64,000 nt of DNA from Candidatus Nitrosopumilus sp. SW (GTDB lineage Archaea; Thermoproteota; Nitrososphaeria; Nitrososphaerales; Nitrosopumilaceae), in assembly GCF_006740685.1 (NCBI RefSeq), contig NZ_CP035425.1, forward strand, positions 287,687 through 351,686, given 5' to 3'. Below the pieces are notes generated by a model. It had not been told where the DNA came from. It ran no database searches and worked only from the letters and a program-made list of their open reading frames with translations. Position 1 is the first letter of the stretch. Each line of letters begins with the position of its first letter. The position numbers and the translations under genes are program-made. Shown here in pieces: positions 60,327-64,000 of this stretch.

Positions 60327-60429
60327 CAGTACAAAATAAACTTCAGACTATAAAACACATATGATAAAAATTGAAGAGTAAAACAAATCAAAAAGAAAAA
60401 TAGATTAGTGTTCGAAATAAGAAAACAGT

Positions 60430-61731
60430 GTGAACATACTTTCTATTGGAGGATCTGATCCATCATCAGGGGCAGGAATTCAAAGTGACATTAGAGTATT
60501 TTCAAAATTAGGAGTACATCCGTTAACTGCAATAACTGCAATTACAAGTCAGAATACGTCAAAATTTGGAATTGTTGAACCAGTATCACCCAACATGTTA
60601 AAAAAACAACTAGATTCAATATTTTCAGATTTTAAAATTGATGGAATAAAAATTGGAATGGTGTATAACTCAAAAATTATTAAAATAATATATCATCAAT
60701 TAAAAAAATTAAAAATTCCCATTGTAGTGGATCCAGTGATAAGATCAACAACAGGAGGATACCTAATAGAAAACAATGCAACAAAAGATTTTCAAAAATA
60801 CATCATACCTCTTGCTACAATAATCACGCCAAACAAATCAGAAGCAGAATTTCTTACAAAAATAAAAATTTCAACAAAAAATACGCCTGAAAAAGTAGCA
60901 AAAATAATCCAAGGTATGGGAGCAAAAAATGTTGTAATTACAGGATTTGAAGAAAAGAAAAACAAGGTTTCAGATTTTGTGCTAGAGAAAAATAGAAAAT
61001 ATATCATTTCAGGAGAGAAAATTCCAAAAACCAACCATGGAAGTGGATGCATTCATTCAGCAGTGATAATACATTCACTTGCAAAAAAGAAAAGTGTCAA
61101 AGAATCACTATATTTTGCAAAGAAATTTACACAAAATTCAATAAAAAATGCAAAAAAAATTGGAAAAGGAATTGTAATTACAGATATACAAAGTAAGAAA
61201 GGGATTGAAGAAGATCTATCATCAGCAATTAACAAATTTACAGCCATGAAAGAAATTTACAAAAATATTCCAGAGTGTCAAACAAACTTTGTATTCTCAA
61301 AACAAAAACCAAGATCTACAAAAGATGTTTTGGGCATTTCAGGTAGAATTGTAAAAGCAGGAAAAAACGTGCTTGTTGCAGGAGATTTGAAATATGGAGG
61401 TTCAAAACATGTTGCAACTGCGTTATTATCAATGAATAAAAAATATCCAGAGATTTGTTCTGCAATTAATTTAAAATATCAAAATACAACGCTATCAAAA
61501 ATTAAAAAATTAAAACTAACAGTTAGTAGTTACGATCGTAGTAAAGAACCCAAGAATGTAAAAATTCAAGGCTCTACAATTAGATGGGGAATAAATTCTG
61601 CAATCAAAAATTCAAAAACAATTCCAGATGTTATTTATCATAAAGGAGATTTTGGAAAAGAACCGATGATCATTGTTTTTGGAAAAACACCAAAGGATGT
61701 TTTAGAAAAAATATCAAAAATTAAAGGATGA
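60430..61731 (+). CDS. thiD: HMP/HMP-P kinase-thiamine phosphate synthase fusion (ThiD-ThiN)
   Basis: The 433-residue protein joins two thiamine enzymes. Residues 1-250 are a ThiD kinase: ILSIGGSDPSSGAGIQSD, ALTAITAITSQNT-type segment, DPVIRSTTGG and the TNHGSGCIHSAVI anion hole. Residues about 265-433 are a ThiN domain (VLGISGRIVKAGKNV, AGDLKYGGSKHVATALLS, the YDRSKEPKNV region), which in archaea replaces ThiE and joins HMP-PP to the thiazole phosphate. Start is GTG. With ThiC it gives a route from AIR to thiamine phosphate. Confidence 0.94.
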   Translation: MNILSIGGSDPSSGAGIQSDIRVFSKLGVHPLTAITAITSQNTSKFGIVEPVSPNMLKKQLDSIFSDFKIDGIKIGMVYNSKIIKIIYHQLKKLKIPIVVDPVIRSTTGGYLIENNATKDFQKYIIPLATIITPNKSEAEFLTKIKISTKNTPEKVAKIIQGMGAKNVVITGFEEKKNKVSDFVLEKNRKYIISGEKIPKTNHGSGCIHSAVIIHSLAKKKSVKESLYFAKKFTQNSIKNAKKIGKGIVITDIQSKKGIEEDLSSAINKFTAMKEIYKNIPECQTNFVFSKQKPRSTKDVLGISGRIVKAGKNVLVAGDLKYGGSKHVATALLSMNKKYPEICSAINLKYQNTTLSKIKKLKLTVSSYDRSKEPKNVKIQGSTIRWGINSAIKNSKTIPDVIYHKGDFGKEPMIIVFGKTPKDVLEKISKIKG

Positions 61732-61758
61732 AATTCCAGTATCAAATCATCCTTGAAC

Positions 61759-61765
61759 ATAAATA
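61759..61765 (+). promoter_or_regulatory. TATA box of the sugar nucleotidyltransferase gene
   Basis: ATAAATA is centred 25 bp before GTG 61787, which supports that codon as the start of a leaderless mRNA over the ATG 9 bp earlier. Confidence 0.5.
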
Positions 61766-61786
61766 CTCAAATACGAAATGATACTT

Positions 61787-62488
61787 GTGAAGGCAGTAAT
61801 TTTAGCAGGAGGTTTAGGTACAAGATTACGTCCACTAACACTTAAAACTCCAAAACCTATGTTGCCATTAGGGAAAAAACCAATTCTAGAGCATCTAATT
61901 GACTGGAATAAAAAAAATGGTGTAAAGTCAATAGTGCTGTGTGTAAGTTATCGTAAAGAAAAAATTCAAGATTATTTCAAAGATGGAAAAAAATTTGGGG
62001 TCAATATAGAATATGCAGTTTCAAAAAAACCACTAGCAACTGCAGGTCAACTCAAAACAGCTGAAGAATTTATCGATGATACTTTTGTTTGTGTGTATGG
62101 GGATTCAATTTTTGATTTTAGTCTTAGAAACATGATAAAACAACACAAAGCAAAGAAAGCATTTACAACTATGAGCCTATATGAATACAAAACCAATTTG
62201 GAATATGGAGTAATCAATACTTCAAAGACAGGTAAAGTAACAAGTTGGGAAGAAAAACCAGAGATTAAAGCAAATATCAACATGGGATGTTATGTCATGG
62301 AACCAGGCATTTTGAAATACATTCCAAAAAACAAACCATACGGAATGGATGATGTAATCAAAAAAGCAATGAAGAATAAAAAATTAGTTAGTAGTTTTGT
62401 TACAAAAAAAGGATTTATGGATATTGGAAATAAAGAATCATACAAACAGGCAAATGAAGAATTTGCAAAGAAATCTAAAAAGAGGTAA
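61787..62488 (+). CDS. Sugar nucleotidyltransferase
   Basis: The enzyme belongs to the NDP-sugar pyrophosphorylase family: KAVILAGGLGTRLRPLT binds the NTP, KPMLPLGKKPILEHLID follows, and VCVYGDSIF and the NMGCYVMEPGI block are present. The frame begins at ATG 61778, but an ATAAATA box (61759-61765) is centred 25 bp before the GTG at 61787, and MKAVILAG is the usual start, so GTG 61787 is preferred (233 residues). The next gene is a GNA1-like acetyltransferase, so a GlcNAc-1-phosphate or related sugar is the probable substrate. Confidence 0.9.
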   Translation: MKAVILAGGLGTRLRPLTLKTPKPMLPLGKKPILEHLIDWNKKNGVKSIVLCVSYRKEKIQDYFKDGKKFGVNIEYAVSKKPLATAGQLKTAEEFIDDTFVCVYGDSIFDFSLRNMIKQHKAKKAFTTMSLYEYKTNLEYGVINTSKTGKVTSWEEKPEIKANINMGCYVMEPGILKYIPKNKPYGMDDVIKKAMKNKKLVSSFVTKKGFMDIGNKESYKQANEEFAKKSKKR

Positions 62489-62491
62489 AAA

Positions 62492-62929
62492 ATGAGTGAA
62501 CCAATAATAAGAAAATTAGGAATTGATGATTTGCAAAATGGATTTCTCACTACATTGGATTCATTAAGAAAGGCAAGTCATATTGACAAAGATAAGGCAG
62601 AAAAAATTTTCAAGAAAATTGATTCAAATCCAGATTATACAATAGCAGTTGCAGAGATAGATGGAAAGATAGTTGGATCTACCACACTATTGATTGAACA
62701 GAAATTCATTCACAATGGAGGATTAGTAGGTCATATCGAGGATGTAGTTGTGGACAAAAATTTCCAAGGGCAAAAAATTGGAGAGAAAATTATGAAATAT
62801 CTTCTTGAAATTGCCAAAAACCAAGGCTGCTACAAGACAATTTTAGATTGCACTGAGGATGTCAAACCATTTTATGAAAAATTAGGATTTAAACAAGTTG
62901 CAAATGAATTAAGATTTGATCACGTTTAG
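62492..62929 (+). CDS. GNA1-like glucosamine-phosphate N-acetyltransferase
   Basis: The 145-residue GNAT protein resembles eukaryotic GNA1. It has GLVGHIEDVVVDKNFQGQKI, where QGQKIG is the acetyl-CoA pyrophosphate loop, and GCYKTILDCTEDVKPFYEKL, in which the CYK and FYEKLGF residues are characteristic of GNA1 active sites. The reaction would acetylate glucosamine-6-phosphate on the way to UDP-GlcNAc. It follows the nucleotidyltransferase gene by 3 bp. Its stop overlaps the convergent membrane gene by 4 bp. Confidence 0.85.
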   Translation: MSEPIIRKLGIDDLQNGFLTTLDSLRKASHIDKDKAEKIFKKIDSNPDYTIAVAEIDGKIVGSTTLLIEQKFIHNGGLVGHIEDVVVDKNFQGQKIGEKIMKYLLEIAKNQGCYKTILDCTEDVKPFYEKLGFKQVANELRFDHV

Positions 62930-63372
62930 AAATATTCTTTTTTTGGACGAGGTTTTCTGACTTTCATCAAACGTATTCCAAAATAAATTACAGGTGCAGA
63001 TAATGCCATAAACAAAGGCGGCATAATCAAAACAGTATCTGTAATGTATGGTTCAGCAATTTTATCAATTAGAGTTTGAGAAAATGCCATTCCAGTAAGT
63101 AAGATAAGTCCATCTGCAATAAGCATGGCACCTATTTTTTTAGAACCATAATACTTTGACAAAATGAATGCAACTGCAGCTAAAATTCCTCCAGGTGCAA
63201 TGGTTATTGAAATGAATTGAAGAAGTTTTGGATTTGCAAAATTATCAGGATCAATTGGAAGATCAGAAGTGTTAGGATCATCAAACATGAACATGTAAAG
63301 TGAACTAACTACTAGAACAAATAGTACAAAAAACGCAATACTTCCAAGTCCTAACCATTTTTCAAGTTGCAT
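62926..63372 (-). CDS. Four-helix membrane protein, unknown function (148 aa)
   Basis: The 148-residue protein has likely helices at about residues 10-30, 48-68, 80-98 and 110-132, a short acidic loop between the first two (DDPNTSDLPIDPDNF) and a basic C-terminal tail (KVRKPRPKKEY). No specific transporter motif is seen. It lies between the acetyltransferase gene and the GalT-like gene. Confidence 0.6.
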   Translation of the reverse strand: MQLEKWLGLGSIAFFVLFVLVVSSLYMFMFDDPNTSDLPIDPDNFANPKLLQFISITIAPGGILAAVAFILSKYYGSKKIGAMLIADGLILLTGMAFSQTLIDKIAEPYITDTVLIMPPLFMALSAPVIYFGIRLMKVRKPRPKKEYF

Positions 63373-63412
63373 AATACATCAGATATTTAGTTGAATAATA
63401 AACTATTCAGAA

Positions 63413-64000
63413 TCATACAATTCCAACTAGATTAGCTAGTTCTTTTCTACAGGCAGCACCAAGTTTTTCTGCAGCCTCTTCAGGAGAAACATCATTTAAG
63501 AAAATTCCATATCCACGTTCTAAGCCAGACCAGGATTTTGTGATTGGGTAAATTTCAATATGCCAATGAATCTGTCTACTATTTTTCTTCTCAGGAGAAA
63601 GGTGAAAGACTAGGTTGTATGATACATTTTTGATAGTTTGAGATAATCCCCCAAGAGTTGCCCTTAGAATTAGGGATAAATCATTGATTTCTTTTTGAGT
63701 GATTTTTGAGAAACTTGTTGTGTGTTTCTTTGGTGCAATCCAAAACTCATAAGGATAGGATGGAGACCAAGGGCAAAATGCGATAAAGCCTTCAGTTTGA
63801 AGAACCTGTCTAGGACCACTAATTTCCTCATTAACAGTCTGACACATTGGGCACACACCCTTTTCATTTAGAATTTTGTGGGATGCCTCTGCCTCCTCTT
63901 CAATGATTGGAGGTATTGTAGAGAATGTCAATATGTTAAGATGAGGATGAGGTGTGGTGCTACCAGAGAGTTCTCCTTGATCAGCATAAATTGAAACGTA
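63413..64000 (-). CDS. galT: GalT-like nucleotidyltransferase, partial (5' end beyond the window)
   Basis: Only the 3' part of the gene is present. In-frame codons continue without a stop to the right edge (63932-64000), including a GSTTPHPHLN segment. The visible part has the HIT-like HPH segment of the GalT family, a CPMC zinc-binding-like pair (GVCPMCQ), FCPWSPSYPYEFWIAPKKH and the second catalytic-region HWHIEIYP. The HPH is followed by LN in place of the usual GQ. It is likely a sugar-1-phosphate nucleotidyltransferase, but the nucleotide and sugar cannot be told. Confidence 0.85.
   Translation of the reverse strand, partial: YVSIYADQGELSGSTTPHPHLNILTFSTIPPIIEEEAEASHKILNEKGVCPMCQTVNEEISGPRQVLQTEGFIAFCPWSPSYPYEFWIAPKKHTTSFSKITQKEINDLSLILRATLGGLSQTIKNVSYNLVFHLSPEKKNSRQIHWHIEIYPITKSWSGLERGYGIFLNDVSPEEAAEKLGAACRKELANLVGIV

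Noticed and set aside
63392-63409. TGAATA/TATTCA repeat upstream of the membrane gene at 62926-63372.
   Set aside because: A 6-bp arm made of A/T-rich sequence is not above chance expectation.

Overview
The window is about 64 kb of an AT-rich (roughly one-third GC), densely coded archaeal chromosome. The best fit is a marine ammonia-oxidising archaeon of the Nitrososphaerota (Nitrosopumilus/Nitrosarchaeum type). The pointers are an archaeal TATA-binding protein, a class I lysyl-tRNA synthetase, the AroA'/AroB' entry to the shikimate pathway, a GHMP-type shikimate kinase, F420 genes (cofG/cofH), archaeal Elp3, futalosine-type menaquinone genes, a ThiD-ThiN fusion, an Amt/GlnK pair and secreted proteins of the type common in this group. 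No rRNA, amo genes, CRISPR array, prophage or insertion sequence was seen. The assignment is inference, since no diagnostic amo gene lies in the window. Many genes start with TTG or GTG about 25-30 bp after a TATA box, as expected for leaderless mRNAs, and many convergent neighbours overlap at their 3' ends by a few bases.

Layout. 0-7.4 kb: a PD-(D/E)XK nuclease-like gene, a membrane-anchored substrate-binding protein with an unusual domain order, tsr3, and a giant secreted lamin-tail/Ig-like protein. 7.5-18 kb: tRNA-Pro, map, a DUF1512-like gene, tbp, a tRNA-binding OB-fold protein, a glycosyltransferase, an HtrA protease, and cofG-cofH-tldE. 18-23 kb: a cation exchanger and a nitrogen-sensing locus (amt divergent from glnK, two micro membrane ORFs, a second divergent PII-like protein with an extra C-terminal domain, a winged-helix regulator) with several palindromic candidate operators. 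23-33 kb: a secreted coiled-coil protein behind a structured non-coding gap, a PAC2 protein, purM, an antiporter, a Lys-rich protein made of perfect 60-bp repeats, elp3, lysS and a coiled-coil protein. 33-35 kb: an island of micro-proteins, several Cys-rich. 35-46 kb: ferritin, an Nramp-like transporter without the usual metal-binding motif, a carbonic-anhydrase-like protein, tag, CBS, an acidic coiled-coil secreted protein, tRNA-Arg, a methyltransferase, aquaporin, peroxiredoxin, and a very recent duplication of a Pro/Lys/Glu-rich gene. 46-49 kb: ubiD and mqnC (menaquinone). 49-58 kb: an almost complete aromatic amino acid block from aroA' to chorismate, then a chorismate mutase-aminotransferase fusion and prephenate dehydrogenase. 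58-64 kb: thiC and thiD-thiN (thiamine), small zinc-ribbon genes, a sugar nucleotidyltransferase with a GNA1-like acetyltransferase, and a GalT-like gene running off the right edge.

The aromatic block can take the AroA' product through dehydroquinate, shikimate and EPSP to chorismate and on to tyrosine/phenylalanine precursors. Two aro promoters share an identical 13-mer. The nitrogen locus couples ammonium import (Amt) with its PII regulator (GlnK), and the second PII-like protein and the HTH gene beside it look like an additional, undescribed regulatory layer. Two gaps of more than 300 bp (24729-25057 and 54315-54640) both contain GC-richer segments able to fold and are the best candidates for new non-coding RNAs. 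The ends of about a quarter of the genes cannot be assigned a function from sequence alone and are described as seen.
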